From positions 1,798,001-1,862,000 of the forward strand of contig NZ_CP036175.1 in NCBI RefSeq assembly GCF_003261575.2: DNA of 64,000 nucleotides, given 5' to 3'. Shown here piece after piece: positions 24,904 to 33,488 of the stretch. The stretch comes from Klebsiella huaxiensis. GTDB lineage: Bacteria; Pseudomonadota; Gammaproteobacteria; Enterobacterales; Enterobacteriaceae. The notes under the pieces were generated by a model. The model saw only the letters and a program-made list of their open reading frames with translations, had not been told where the DNA came from and made no database searches. Within the stretch, counting starts at the first letter, position 1. Every line of letters starts with the position of its first letter. The translations under genes were made by a program, and so were the position numbers.

Positions 24904-26538
24904 ATGAAGAAAAAGATGGCCGTACCCAGCTCACAGGCGGTTGGTTCCAATAACACTCGGACCAACACCCGCCATGAGCAAGAGACGGATGTATTGTTGA
25001 TCGGCGGCGGCATCATGAGCGCCACGTTGGGAACCTGGCTCCAGGAACTGGAACCAGATTGGTCTATTACCATGGTCGAGCAGATGTCCAGCGTCGCGGA
25101 AGAGAGCTCAAACGGTTGGAACAACGCGGGTACCGGACATGCCGCGCTGATGGAGCTGAACTATACGCCGCAAACTGCTAACGGAATTAATATCGATAAA
25201 GCGGTTGATATCAACGAATCCTTCCAGATTTCTCGTCAGTTTTGGGCCCACCAGGTGACGCGCGGCATTCTCAATAAGCCGAAATCCTTTATTAACAGCG
25301 TACCGCACATGAGCTTTGTGTGGGGTGAGGATAACGTCAACTTCCTGCGCGCCCGCTACGCAGCTTTACAGCAAAGCGAACTGTTCCGCGGCATTCGCTA
25401 CTCTGAAGATCATCAACAAATTAAACAGTGGGCTCCGCTGGTGATGGAAGGGCGCGATCCGCAGCAGAAAGTGGCTGCCACCCGCACGGAAATGGGCACC
25501 GACGTCAACTACGGTGAAATCACCCGTCAGCTGATTGCCGGGCTGAAAACTCATGAAAATTTCTCTCTCCAACTGGGTACCGTGGTGCGCCGTTTTAAGC
25601 GCAATGCCGACAAGAGCTGGACCGTGACGCTGGCGGATGCCAACAATCGTCATCAGAAACGCGTCATCAAAGCCAAATTTATCTTTATCGGTGCTGGTGG
25701 TGCAGCCCTGACCCTGTTGCAGGAAACCGGTATTCCGCAGGCCAAAGAGTATGCGGGCTTCCCGGTCGGCGGGCAGTTCCTGGTGTGCGAGAACCCGGAA
25801 GTGGTCGAGCATCACCTGGCGAAAGTCTATGGTCAGGCAGAGGTGGGCGCGCCGCCGATGTCGGTTCCGCATATCGACACCCGTATTATCGACGGTAAGC
25901 GCGTGGTGTTGTTTGGGCCGTTTGCCACCTTCTCAACGCGTTTCCTGAAAAACGGCTCGCTTTGGGATCTGCTGGCCTCCACTAATACCTCGAACATCAT
26001 GCCGATGCTCAACGTGGGCCTGGATAACTTCGATCTGGTGAAATACCTGATTAGCCAGGTGCTGCAAAAAGACAAAGATCGTCATGCGGCGCTGTGCGAG
26101 TACTATCCTGAGGCGCGTAAAGAAGACTGGCGCTTATGGCAGGCAGGTCAGCGTGTGCAGATTATCAAACGCGATAAGAAGATAGGCGGCGTTCTGCGTC
26201 TCGGAACCGAAGTGGTCAGCGATGATGAAGGGACCGTGGCCGCGCTGCTGGGCGCATCGCCTGGGGCTTCTACCGCCGCGCCGATTATGCTGCAGCTGAT
26301 GGAAAAAGTGTTTAAGGACAAGGTCGATTCAGCAGCCTGGCAGGCGAAGCTGAAAGAGATAGTGCCGAGCTACGGTACGCGTCTGGATGGCAATGCGGCA
26401 GAAATCGAAAAGGCGCTGGCGTGGACCAGTGAAGTGCTGGAACTACACTATGATCCGATTACCGTGACTGATGATGTTCCGCAGGCGGAGCTGAAGCCGC
26501 TGCCGGAAGGCAAACCTATTGCTGATATTGCGCTGTAA
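24904..26538 (+). CDS. mqo: Malate:quinone oxidoreductase
   Basis: A peripheral inner-membrane FAD enzyme that oxidises malate to oxaloacetate and passes electrons to quinone. The 544 residues contain the dinucleotide-binding motif LLIGGGIMSATLG at about 36-48 and characteristic Mqo blocks (SSNGWNNAGTGH, SFVWGEDNVNFL, IGAGGAAL, GASPGASTAAPIML). The C-terminus ADIAL equals that of E. coli. The first 30 residues are hydrophilic (KKKMAVPSSQAVGSNN...), unlike the hydrophobic N-terminus I recall for the E. coli protein. An SD-like TAAGGC precedes the ATG. Confidence 0.96.
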   Translation: MKKKMAVPSSQAVGSNNTRTNTRHEQETDVLLIGGGIMSATLGTWLQELEPDWSITMVEQMSSVAEESSNGWNNAGTGHAALMELNYTPQTANGINIDKAVDINESFQISRQFWAHQVTRGILNKPKSFINSVPHMSFVWGEDNVNFLRARYAALQQSELFRGIRYSEDHQQIKQWAPLVMEGRDPQQKVAATRTEMGTDVNYGEITRQLIAGLKTHENFSLQLGTVVRRFKRNADKSWTVTLADANNRHQKRVIKAKFIFIGAGGAALTLLQETGIPQAKEYAGFPVGGQFLVCENPEVVEHHLAKVYGQAEVGAPPMSVPHIDTRIIDGKRVVLFGPFATFSTRFLKNGSLWDLLASTNTSNIMPMLNVGLDNFDLVKYLISQVLQKDKDRHAALCEYYPEARKEDWRLWQAGQRVQIIKRDKKIGGVLRLGTEVVSDDEGTVAALLGASPGASTAAPIMLQLMEKVFKDKVDSAAWQAKLKEIVPSYGTRLDGNAAEIEKALAWTSEVLELHYDPITVTDDVPQAELKPLPEGKPIADIAL

Positions 26539-26545
26539 CCCATTG

Positions 26546-26567
26546 TCCGGCGGCTCAGGCCGCCGGA
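26546..26567. terminator. Hairpin between convergent mqo and eco
   Basis: The 8-bp GC-rich stem TCCGGCGG / CCGCCGGA has loop CTCAGG. There is no T tract on either side. It lies between the two convergent stops and could serve both. Confidence 0.5.
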
Positions 26568-26582
26568 TTCTATCCTCAGGCA

Positions 26583-27074
26583 TTAACGTTCAACGGCATT
26601 GCCGATGGTCTCGTCCGCTCTCCAGATACGATATTTCACTTCAATGTTAGCCGGGGTATACACCACGATAGGCAGTTTGCTGTTGTAGCGCAGCATTCCT
26701 GCATCACCCAGCCCTGCGGTTACAAATTGCTGCTCTTTTTTACCCTCCGGGCAGGCCATCATTGTTGAGACCGGCGAGGTCACTTTATCAAATACGTAGT
26801 AGTCGTAGCCCCAGCCTTCAAGGGTTTTGCTTTCTAGTTGACCGCCCAGGCGGTGACGATTGCAGTCGACTTCCAGCGTTTGGCCAATCATCAGCTCAAC
26901 TTTCAACACCGATTCATCCTGCTGCTGCGGGAGCTGAATCACCTGACGTTTCATCCCTTTTTCAGCCTGCGGGTAGGGGGCAATTTTTTCTAGCGGCTGT
27001 TCTGCGGCCAGGGCGCTGGTGGAAATGCAGGCAACGGCCAGCAGGGAAACGGCGAACGTAGTGATTTTTTTCAC
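26583..27074 (-). CDS. eco: Ecotin, periplasmic serine protease inhibitor
   Basis: Ecotin dimers inhibit trypsin-fold proteases including neutrophil elastase. The 163-residue precursor starts at GTG (27074), after an AAGGA ribosome-binding site, and has a signal peptide ending ALA|AEQPLEK. The reactive-site loop is STM105-M106AC, with Met105 as P1 as in E. coli, and Cys71 and Cys108 should form the disulfide. The second binding surface WGYDYYVFDKV is also present. Confidence 0.96.
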   Translation of the reverse strand: MKKITTFAVSLLAVACISTSALAAEQPLEKIAPYPQAEKGMKRQVIQLPQQQDESVLKVELMIGQTLEVDCNRHRLGGQLESKTLEGWGYDYYVFDKVTSPVSTMMACPEGKKEQQFVTAGLGDAGMLRYNSKLPIVVYTPANIEVKYRIWRADETIGNAVER

Positions 27075-27249
27075 GTGAGTAATCCTTTGTTATCAATCCT
27101 CAACAGCACAATAGTAGCATTATCAAGATGGAAGGTAGGTTGTGTTTACCAAAATTTTCACAATATATAGTTATAAATTCTGCTGAGATTGCGAGGGTAA
27201 CGGCCTTAACTTAAGGATTACACTAAGTAATCACTTTTGTCATCGTGTT

Positions 27250-27271
27250 GAACAGGGGGAAGCCCCTGTTC
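27250..27271 (-). terminator. Hairpin after the AI-2E-family permease gene
   Basis: The 9-bp stem GAACAGGGG / CCCCTGTTC has a 4-base loop. It lies 15 bases past the stop of the gene at 27286 on the reverse strand. The following T content is low. Confidence 0.5.
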
Positions 27272-27285
27272 ATTAAGGTAATGCG

Positions 27286-28392
27286 CTACTCCTCGCGGTT
27301 TTTTCCCTCTTCTAAGAAGTCTTCATCTATCTCATCGATGTTTCCGGCGTGATCGCGCCCGGAAAGAAGGTTCCAGCAGGCAATAAATAGCGCGGCAATC
27401 AGCGGGCCGATAACAAAGCCATTGATACCATAGATTTCCATCCCACCAAGGGTAGATATCAGGATCAGATAGTCCGGCATTTTGGTATCTTTGCCCACCA
27501 GCAGAGGGCGGAGGATGTTATCCACCAGACCTATCACTATCACGAAGAAGCCAACGATAAAGGCACCTTGCCATATCTGTCCGGTGGCAAAAAGATAGAC
27601 AGCCGCCGGGACCCAGATAATCGCGGAGCCCACCGCCGGGATTAGCGACAGAAATGCCATCAGCGCCCCCCACAAGATGCTGCCATCAATACCGACAATC
27701 CAGAACGCCAGCCCGCCAAGCGCGCCCTGGACAATCGCCACCGCGACGGTTCCTTTTACCGTTGCCCGCGCGACGGCGGCAAATTTGGCGAACAGGTGCT
27801 GTTTAACGTGATTTGACAGTGGTAAAGACTCAAGAATTTGCCTCACCAACTGCGGACCATCTTTCAGCAGGAAAAACAGTAAATAGAGCATGATGCCGAA
27901 GCTGACGGTAAAACCGAAGGTACCTTTGCCAATCAGGAATGCGCTCCCGGCAAGATACTGACCCCCTTTTAGGGCAACGTCAGAAAGCTGCTGCTGAATT
28001 TGGTCAGCGCTATCCAGGTTATGCTCAGAGAGGAAGCTGCGGGCCCATTCAGGCAGGTGTGCAAACAGGCTGGCGACTACCGTCGGAAACTGAGTGTCGT
28101 TGTGCTGTAGCTTGGTGTAAACCACATTCAATTCAAAGGCCAGCGACGAGAGAATAATCGCCAGAGGGGTGAAGACGATCAGACAAATAATGACGACGGT
28201 AAGCAGTGACGCAAGCCCGTTGCGTTCATTCAGGCGGCTACGCAGTTTGTTCTTAACGGGGTTGAAGATGACCGCCAGAATCGCCGCCCATAAAATAGCT
28301 GAATAATAAGGGGAAAGGACGTCGAAAAACGCGAGGGTGACGATCAGCAGAATCAGGATGAAAAATCCTTTTGTAAGTCCATTAACTCTCAT
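27286..28392 (-). CDS. AI-2E family (UPF0118) inner-membrane transporter
   Basis: The 368 residues carry about eight hydrophobic helices: two at the N-terminus, a long soluble linker at about 90-145, and a C-terminal block. The conserved family segments are FLSLIPAVGSAIIWVPAAVYL and VDNILRPLLVGKDTKMPDYLILISTLGG. Members include TqsA, PerM and YdiK of E. coli, with roles in autoinducer-2 export or ion antiport. This one is not close to YdiK by eye and its substrate is unknown. The tail is acidic (DEIDEDFLEEGKNREE). It sits between eco and tRNA-Pro, where I recall K-12 having the nap-ccm-narP block. Confidence 0.88.
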   Translation of the reverse strand: MRVNGLTKGFFILILLIVTLAFFDVLSPYYSAILWAAILAVIFNPVKNKLRSRLNERNGLASLLTVVIICLIVFTPLAIILSSLAFELNVVYTKLQHNDTQFPTVVASLFAHLPEWARSFLSEHNLDSADQIQQQLSDVALKGGQYLAGSAFLIGKGTFGFTVSFGIMLYLLFFLLKDGPQLVRQILESLPLSNHVKQHLFAKFAAVARATVKGTVAVAIVQGALGGLAFWIVGIDGSILWGALMAFLSLIPAVGSAIIWVPAAVYLFATGQIWQGAFIVGFFVIVIGLVDNILRPLLVGKDTKMPDYLILISTLGGMEIYGINGFVIGPLIAALFIACWNLLSGRDHAGNIDEIDEDFLEEGKNREE

Positions 28393-28504
28393 GTAAATCC
28401 TTCAGGGAAATGACGTATACCATAAAATAATAGAAGTTTTTCCTCGATTTACAATCGGAGTGGTGGTGGTTTCTTGATAAAAACAGATGGGATAACTGAG
28501 CATT

Positions 28505-28537
28505 AAAAAACCCGCAAACTCAAAGAGAATGCGGGTT
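28505..28537 (-). terminator. Terminator of the tRNA-Pro gene
   Basis: On the reverse strand the stem AACCCGCA / TGCGGGTT with a 13-base loop is followed by a run of T (28505-28510). It lies about 46 bases beyond the tRNA 3' end. Confidence 0.8.
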
Positions 28538-28582
28538 CTTAAGGGGTTACCGGTCGTTGAAACAACTTACCGATGAATGATT

Positions 28583-28659
28583 TGGTCGGCACGGAGAGAT
28601 TCGAACTCTCGACCCTCGCCACCCCATGACGATGCGCTACCAGGCTGCGCTACGTGCCG
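28583..28659 (-). tRNA. proL: tRNA-Pro (anticodon GGG)
   Basis: The reverse complement folds as a 77-nt tRNA. The acceptor is CGGCACG / CGTGCCG with encoded ACCA, and the D-arm GCGCAGCCTGGTAGCGC. The anticodon arm TCGTC-ATGGGGT-GGCGA places GGG at 34-36, and the T-arm contains GTTCGAAT. Position next to yejM matches proL of E. coli. No integrated element is attached. Confidence 0.97.
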
Positions 28660-28736
28660 ATTTGTGGGGAACAATATTACCCGTTCCCCAACTGAATGCA
28701 AGCCGGGATATGACTGATTGATTCATAAATAATCAA

Positions 28737-30497
28737 TCAGTTAGCGATGAAGCGTTTTTCATCGGTCAGCACCTGCAGCAGTAAGCTGAGCTGCGGTTTT
28801 TGAGCCTTAACCTTCTCACCTTCGCTGTTCCAGGTATTGTAAGTCCCGTTGTGATTGAGCACGATGGTGACTCTTGGCGTAGTAATTGCCAGCGTATCAC
28901 TATTGGCTGCGGTCACCCAGGCGCGACGACGGGCGGCGCTAAACAGGTCTTCACCCTGGGAATACTCGTTTGCCGGAGTGGAAACGTGCAGCAGACGTTG
29001 CATCAACGTCGTCATCACGTCTTTGTTATCCGTCAACGTAGTAATTTCCTGTGCCGGTGTGCCGGGCCAGTGAATCACTAATGGAACCTGCAGTTGCTCA
29101 CGAGACCAACCAAACTGGTCATGCTGAGGATTCAGTGGCATACCATGACCTGCCGTCACGATAACCACCGTGTTGTCCAGTTTGCCTGATTCGCGCAGCG
29201 CGTTCAGTACCCGGCCAATTTGTGTGTCGACATCGCCAGCGGCTCGGCTGTAGCGGCGAACAAAGTTTTGCTGCTGGCCGTTATCGAAGGTGGTGCCGTT
29301 GAGCGAAACCCATGAGAACCAGCGGTTTTCATCCTGGGCGTAGCGATCAAGCCAGTTAATCCACTGGCTTGCTGTTTGCTCATCGCTTTGCGTTTTCGCG
29401 ACCGGCAGCGAGAAGTCTGAGAGCAGCGCCTGACGATAAAGCGGGCTGCTAAAACCGTCTGATGAGAACAGCCCCAACTGATAGCCCTGCTGATTCAGCG
29501 AGGTAATCAGTGCCGCAGGGATACGGGCCGACAATACGCCATCCATATAGCCTGGAGAAATTCCGTAGAACAGGCCAAAGAAGCCGCTGTCGGCGGTGTT
29601 ACCAGAGCTCATATGCTGGGTGAAGTTGACGCTCTCTTTCGCGAAACCGGCCAGCACCGGCATGTTTTTCTCAAAGCGGGAGTAGTTAAGGTTATCAACG
29701 GTGATAAGCAACACGTTATAACCGGCGCCGAGATCGCGATAATGCAGATCGCTCAGCGGATACTGTACCGAGACCGCTTCCGGTGCGCCTTGCTCTACCA
29801 GACGGCGCTGATAGTCCTGTGCATCTAATAAACCGTGTTTTTCCAGGAAGCGGCGGGCCGTCATCGGATAGGAGAGCGGCAGATTCGCCCGCTGCATGGT
29901 TATCGGGCGATAGAAATTCGCATCCGCCCAGATATAGACCAGATGGCTGCTAATAAAAGAGATAAAGAAGAACCAGGCAACCGGACGGGCGTAGTGGCGA
30001 CGACGCGTCAGACTTCGCAGCTTCTGCCAGCTCCAGGTTGCAAAGAGCATTTCCAGCAGGAAGATAACGGGCACGCTGATAAACATCAGCTGCCAGTCAC
30101 GGGCCATCTCGTTCTGATCGGGGTTTATCACCAGTTCCCAGACAAAGGGGTTGAGATGCAGGTGGAAGCGAGTGAAAACTTCGCTATCGATCAGTAGCAG
30201 CGTCATACCTGCGGTCGCCAGAATGACCGAGATAAAACGCATTAAACGCTGTGAGATGACGATAAAAGTCAGCGGGAAAAGAATCAGCACATAGCTGGTA
30301 AAAACCAGGAAGCTGAAGTGACCAACGAGGCTGACGTACGAGAAAATACGTCCAGCAAGCGTCGTTGGCCAGTCGGCGACAAAAAGATAGCGACTGCCGA
30401 GCGCCATTGCCAACAACATGTTGAACAGGGCGAACCAGTGTCCCCAACTGACCATCTGGGAGACTTTTTCTCGGTAGGGCTGACGTAGAGTCACCAT
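28737..30497 (-). CDS. yejM: Inner-membrane LPS-homeostasis protein YejM (PbgA/LapC)
   Basis: YejM monitors periplasmic lipopolysaccharide and restrains LapB/FtsH degradation of LpxC; it is essential in E. coli. The start at 30497 (MVTLRQPYREKVSQMVSWGHW) gives 586 residues, the E. coli length. Five transmembrane helices fill about 20-185, then an interfacial arm and a periplasmic sulfatase-like domain (LLITVDNLNYSRFEKNMP to the end). It is 19 bases downstream of yejL and probably in one operon with it. Confidence 0.96.
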   Translation of the reverse strand: MVTLRQPYREKVSQMVSWGHWFALFNMLLAMALGSRYLFVADWPTTLAGRIFSYVSLVGHFSFLVFTSYVLILFPLTFIVISQRLMRFISVILATAGMTLLLIDSEVFTRFHLHLNPFVWELVINPDQNEMARDWQLMFISVPVIFLLEMLFATWSWQKLRSLTRRRHYARPVAWFFFISFISSHLVYIWADANFYRPITMQRANLPLSYPMTARRFLEKHGLLDAQDYQRRLVEQGAPEAVSVQYPLSDLHYRDLGAGYNVLLITVDNLNYSRFEKNMPVLAGFAKESVNFTQHMSSGNTADSGFFGLFYGISPGYMDGVLSARIPAALITSLNQQGYQLGLFSSDGFSSPLYRQALLSDFSLPVAKTQSDEQTASQWINWLDRYAQDENRWFSWVSLNGTTFDNGQQQNFVRRYSRAAGDVDTQIGRVLNALRESGKLDNTVVIVTAGHGMPLNPQHDQFGWSREQLQVPLVIHWPGTPAQEITTLTDNKDVMTTLMQRLLHVSTPANEYSQGEDLFSAARRRAWVTAANSDTLAITTPRVTIVLNHNGTYNTWNSEGEKVKAQKPQLSLLLQVLTDEKRFIAN

Positions 30498-30516
30498 ATA
30501 CTGTTGTTCGTTATCC

Positions 30517-30744
30517 TTAGTGCGCCGGATCGTCGTTGATAGATGACTGCAACGCCTGGGCAAAAGAACGGGCGATAGCCTGACGCTGCGCCGGCGCGAC
30601 GCTACTATTGATCAGGTTGGTCACCATATTGCCCAGCACCATCAGTGAAAGGTCAACGGGGGCTTTGTGTGTTTCCAGAACGCTCGTCAGCTCGCTGAGC
30701 AGCTGTTCGACTTGTTCATCGCTATAGCGGGATATTTGCGGCAT
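30517..30744 (-). CDS. yejL: Conserved small protein YejL
   Basis: The 75-residue UPF0352 protein (MPQISRYSDEQVEQLLSELT...) matches the E. coli length. The start at 30744 is preferred because upstream in-frame sequence has no similarity. It is predicted all-helical and soluble, with no known activity. It is co-directional with yejM and divergent from yejK, with a 178-base intergenic region holding both promoters. Confidence 0.93.
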   Translation of the reverse strand: MPQISRYSDEQVEQLLSELTSVLETHKAPVDLSLMVLGNMVTNLINSSVAPAQRQAIARSFAQALQSSINDDPAH

Positions 30745-30922
30745 AAACTCAAAATCTGTCTGTTCGTGAAAGGGCAACATATTACCGTAGCAGCGGCTTT
30801 TTTTCCGCATTTTTTCACCATGGCGTAAAAGCGAGCGGCTTCGCTCGTAAAGAGCGACGTGCTGGTTGCGTCGTCGTCCCTGCAGTGGTTGAATACTTCC
30901 CAGTCTAAAAGGAGAGTTTAAC

Positions 30923-31930
30923 ATGAGTCTGGATATCGACCAGATTGCCCTGCATCAGTTAATCAAACGTGATGAACAAAATCTGGAACTGGTGCTGCGC
31001 GAGTCATTGCTGGAACCGACTGCGACGGTTGTGGAGATGATGGCCGAACTGCATCGTGTCTACAGCGCAAAAAATAAAGCCTACGGTTTGTTCACCGAAG
31101 AGAGCGAGTTGGCTCAGTCCCTGCGTCAACAGCGTCAGGGTGAAGAGGAGTTTCTGCCATTTAGCCGAGCGGCGACCGGTCGCCTGCGTGACGAATTAGC
31201 GAAATATCCTTTTGCTGAAGGCGGTATTGTCCTGTTTTGTCAGTATCGTTATCTGGCAGTGGAATATTTGCTGGTAGCTGTGCTGAATAACTTAAGTAGC
31301 ATGCGCGTTAATGAAGAGCTCGATATCAGTTCCACCCACTATCTGGATATCAATCACGCCGATATTGTTGCGCGTATTGATTTAACCGAATGGGAAACAA
31401 ACCCGGAGTCCACCCGTTATCTGACCTTCTTAAAAGGCCGGGTAGGGCGTAAAGTTGCCGACTTCTTTATGGACTTCCTCGGTGCCAGCGAAGGGTTGAA
31501 CGCAAAAGCGCAGAACCGTGGCCTGCTACAGGCGCTGGATGATTTCGCCGCCGATGCGCAGCTGGATAAATCTGAGCGACAGAACGTGCGCCAGCAGGTA
31601 TATAGCTATTGCAACGAACAGCTGCAGGCCGGTGAGGAAATCGAGCTGGAGTCGCTGTCCAAAGAGCTGGCGGGCGTCAGCGAGAAGACCTTCCAGGAGT
31701 TTACCGCCGAACAAGGCTATGAACTGGAAGAGAGCTTCCCGGCAGACCGCAGCACTTTACGTCAGTTAACTAAGTTTGCTGGCAGCGGCGGCGGGTTAAC
31801 CATCAACTTTGATGCCATGTTGCTGGGTGAGCGTGTGTTCTGGGATCCGGCAACGGATACCTTAACCATTAAAGGTACCCCGCCGAACTTGCGCGATCAG
31901 CTGCAGCGCCGAACCTCCGGCGGAAAGTAA
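30923..31930 (+). CDS. yejK: Nucleoid-associated protein NdpA/YejK
   Basis: The 335 residues match the E. coli nucleoid-associated protein that binds topoisomerase IV and gyrase and modulates their activity. Start MSLDIDQIALHQLIKRDEQ follows the SD AAAGGAGAG. It is a single soluble domain family (PF04245), with recognisable stretches SSTHYLDINHADIVARIDL and FLKGRVGRKVADFFMDFLG. It is monocistronic, with a hairpin after it. Confidence 0.95.
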   Translation: MSLDIDQIALHQLIKRDEQNLELVLRESLLEPTATVVEMMAELHRVYSAKNKAYGLFTEESELAQSLRQQRQGEEEFLPFSRAATGRLRDELAKYPFAEGGIVLFCQYRYLAVEYLLVAVLNNLSSMRVNEELDISSTHYLDINHADIVARIDLTEWETNPESTRYLTFLKGRVGRKVADFFMDFLGASEGLNAKAQNRGLLQALDDFAADAQLDKSERQNVRQQVYSYCNEQLQAGEEIELESLSKELAGVSEKTFQEFTAEQGYELEESFPADRSTLRQLTKFAGSGGGLTINFDAMLLGERVFWDPATDTLTIKGTPPNLRDQLQRRTSGGK

Positions 31931-31935
31931 CTGAC

Positions 31936-31965
31936 AAAAATCCCGGCGCTGAGTCGGGTTTTTAC
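31936..31965 (+). terminator. Terminator of yejK
   Basis: AAAAATCCCG and TCGGGTTTTT flank a short loop, giving a short stem with flanking A and T tracts just after the yejK stop. Confidence 0.65.
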
Positions 31966-31993
31966 TTCTGGACTCCAGCCTGAAAGCGGTGAA

Positions 31994-32752
31994 CTAGAAG
32001 GTGTAAAGGGTTTCTACCCCATCAATGGCTAATTGCTGGCGTAGTACATCATCTAACGGCGTATCCACAACCAGTGTGCTAGCGAGGCTCAATTCGCCGA
32101 TGGTAAAGGCCGAAGCGGAGTTGAGCTTTTCTTGTGATGCCATCACCACCGTTTCGGCTGCTCGTGCCGCTAGCGCGCGCTTAATCCCCGCTTCTTCATA
32201 ATCACCCGTGGTTAATCCGGCTCGATGATGTACGCCTGTGACGCCCATAAAAAACAGGTCGGCATTGATGCGGGAAATACTTTCCAGCGCGTTTGCGCCC
32301 ACGCTGACCACCGAATGTTTGAATAGCCGACCGCCAATCAAAATCACTTCTATCAGCGGTTTTTCCACCAGTTCGACGGCGATCCCCGGGCTATGAGTCA
32401 CCACTGTACACGCCAGGTCATTCGGCAGCAGGCGCGCCATCTCTCCGGTCGTGGTTCCGCCGTCGATAATCACCACCTGACCGGGTTGAATAAGCTCCAC
32501 TGCGCGTTGAGCGATTGCCTGTTTTGAAGGGATTTGCACGTTTTTTCTTGTTTCAATAGGCGCGATTGCCGCGGAAACAGGCAGCGCACCGCCGTGTACC
32601 CGCTGCAATTTACCTTCCGCAGCCAGTTCTCGCAGATCCCGGCGAATGGAGTCCTCTGAAACGCTAAAACGCTGGCTGAGATCGCCTGACATCACCTGTT
32701 TTTCCTCGGCGAGGATATGCAAAATCTGCTGTTTTCTCTGGCTGGCAAGCAT
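31994..32752 (-). CDS. DeoR-family transcriptional regulator
   Basis: The 252-residue product from ATG 32752 (MLASQRKQQILHILAEEK) follows a GAAGG ribosome-binding site 8 bases upstream. An ATG five codons earlier is possible but has a poorer SD. The N-terminal winged helix (about 5-57) contains the DeoR signature VSEDSIRRDLRELAAEGKLQRVHGGAL. The C-terminal domain is the phosphosugar-isomerase-like effector fold (IIDGGTTTGEMARLL and the VSVGANALESI region). Effector unknown. It is divergent from a NUDIX hydrolase gene 81 bases away, its most likely target. Neither gene is at this yejK-rplY position in K-12 as I recall it. Confidence 0.88.
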   Translation of the reverse strand: MLASQRKQQILHILAEEKQVMSGDLSQRFSVSEDSIRRDLRELAAEGKLQRVHGGALPVSAAIAPIETRKNVQIPSKQAIAQRAVELIQPGQVVIIDGGTTTGEMARLLPNDLACTVVTHSPGIAVELVEKPLIEVILIGGRLFKHSVVSVGANALESISRINADLFFMGVTGVHHRAGLTTGDYEEAGIKRALAARAAETVVMASQEKLNSASAFTIGELSLASTLVVDTPLDDVLRQQLAIDGVETLYTF

Positions 32753-32833
32753 CAAAAATACCTTCATGAGTTATCTTGTTTGTGCGCGATTATGCATGTT
32801 ATGGTGCTCGCTGTCACCTAAAAGGGGAAAAAC

Positions 32834-33427
32834 ATGCACGCTGATGCGCCGCGCGTTCGCCATATCCGCGAAACGCTATTATCGGACAACTGGTATACAC
32901 TGAAAACCTACACGTTTGAGTTATTGCGCCGGGACGGGCGCTGGCAGGAGCAGAGTCGGGAAGCTTACGACCGCGGTAATGGTGCGGTGATTTTGCTCTA
33001 CAACCGGGAAAAGCAAACGGTGGTGCTGGTTCGTCAGTTTCGCTTTCCGGTATGGATTAACGGTCATGATGGATTTTTGATCGAAGCCGCCGCAGGACTG
33101 CTGGATGACGCTTCTCCGGAAGAACGCATCGTTGCCGAGGCCGAAGAAGAGACCGGTTTTCGCGTCACCCGGATCGAGCCGGTATTTACCGCTTACATGA
33201 GTCCCGGTTCGGTGACGGAGAAGCTTTACTTTTTCATCGCTGAATACTCTGCCGACGATCGGCGCAGCGACGGTGGCGGCCTGGCGACGGAGGGAGAAGA
33301 TATCGAAGTGCTGGAGTGGCCGCTGGAAAAAGCGCTGCAGGCTATTCGCGAAGGAGAAATCGTCGATGCGAAAACGATTATGCTGTTGCAGCATCTCGCG
33401 CTGAATGCCTCAACGCTACTCGCCTAA
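32834..33427 (+). CDS. NUDIX hydrolase, NudK (GDP-mannose hydrolase) type
   Basis: The 197-residue protein resembles E. coli NudK along its length: YDRGNGAVILLYN, VVLVRQFRFPVWING, AYMSPGSVTEKLYFFIAEY and GEDIEVLEWP all have counterparts. The NUDIX box spans about 87-109 (AGLLDDASPEERIVAEAEEETGF). The catalytic metal-binding glutamates are kept, while the box arginine is replaced by Ala101. NudK splits GDP-mannose and ADP-ribose-type substrates, but the exact substrate here is not certain. The SD AAGGGGA precedes the ATG, and a candidate promoter TTGTTT-18-TATGGT lies at 32776-32805. It is divergent from the DeoR regulator. Confidence 0.85.
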   Translation: MHADAPRVRHIRETLLSDNWYTLKTYTFELLRRDGRWQEQSREAYDRGNGAVILLYNREKQTVVLVRQFRFPVWINGHDGFLIEAAAGLLDDASPEERIVAEAEEETGFRVTRIEPVFTAYMSPGSVTEKLYFFIAEYSADDRRSDGGGLATEGEDIEVLEWPLEKALQAIREGEIVDAKTIMLLQHLALNASTLLA

Positions 33428-33432
33428 TAAAC

Positions 33433-33465
33433 AAAACGCCCCGAACCTTGCGGAGCGGGGCGTTT
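33433..33465. terminator. Bidirectional terminator between NUDIX gene and rplY
   Basis: The GC-rich stem AAACGCCCCG / CGGGGCGTTT has flanking A and T tracts. It lies between the two convergent genes. Confidence 0.85.
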
Positions 33466-33488
33466 GCCATACAACTTTCAGCGAGCGA

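Noticed and set aside
28583..28659. tRNA-Pro as an attachment site for an integrated element
   Set aside because: No integrase gene and no duplicated tRNA 3' end is seen on either side.
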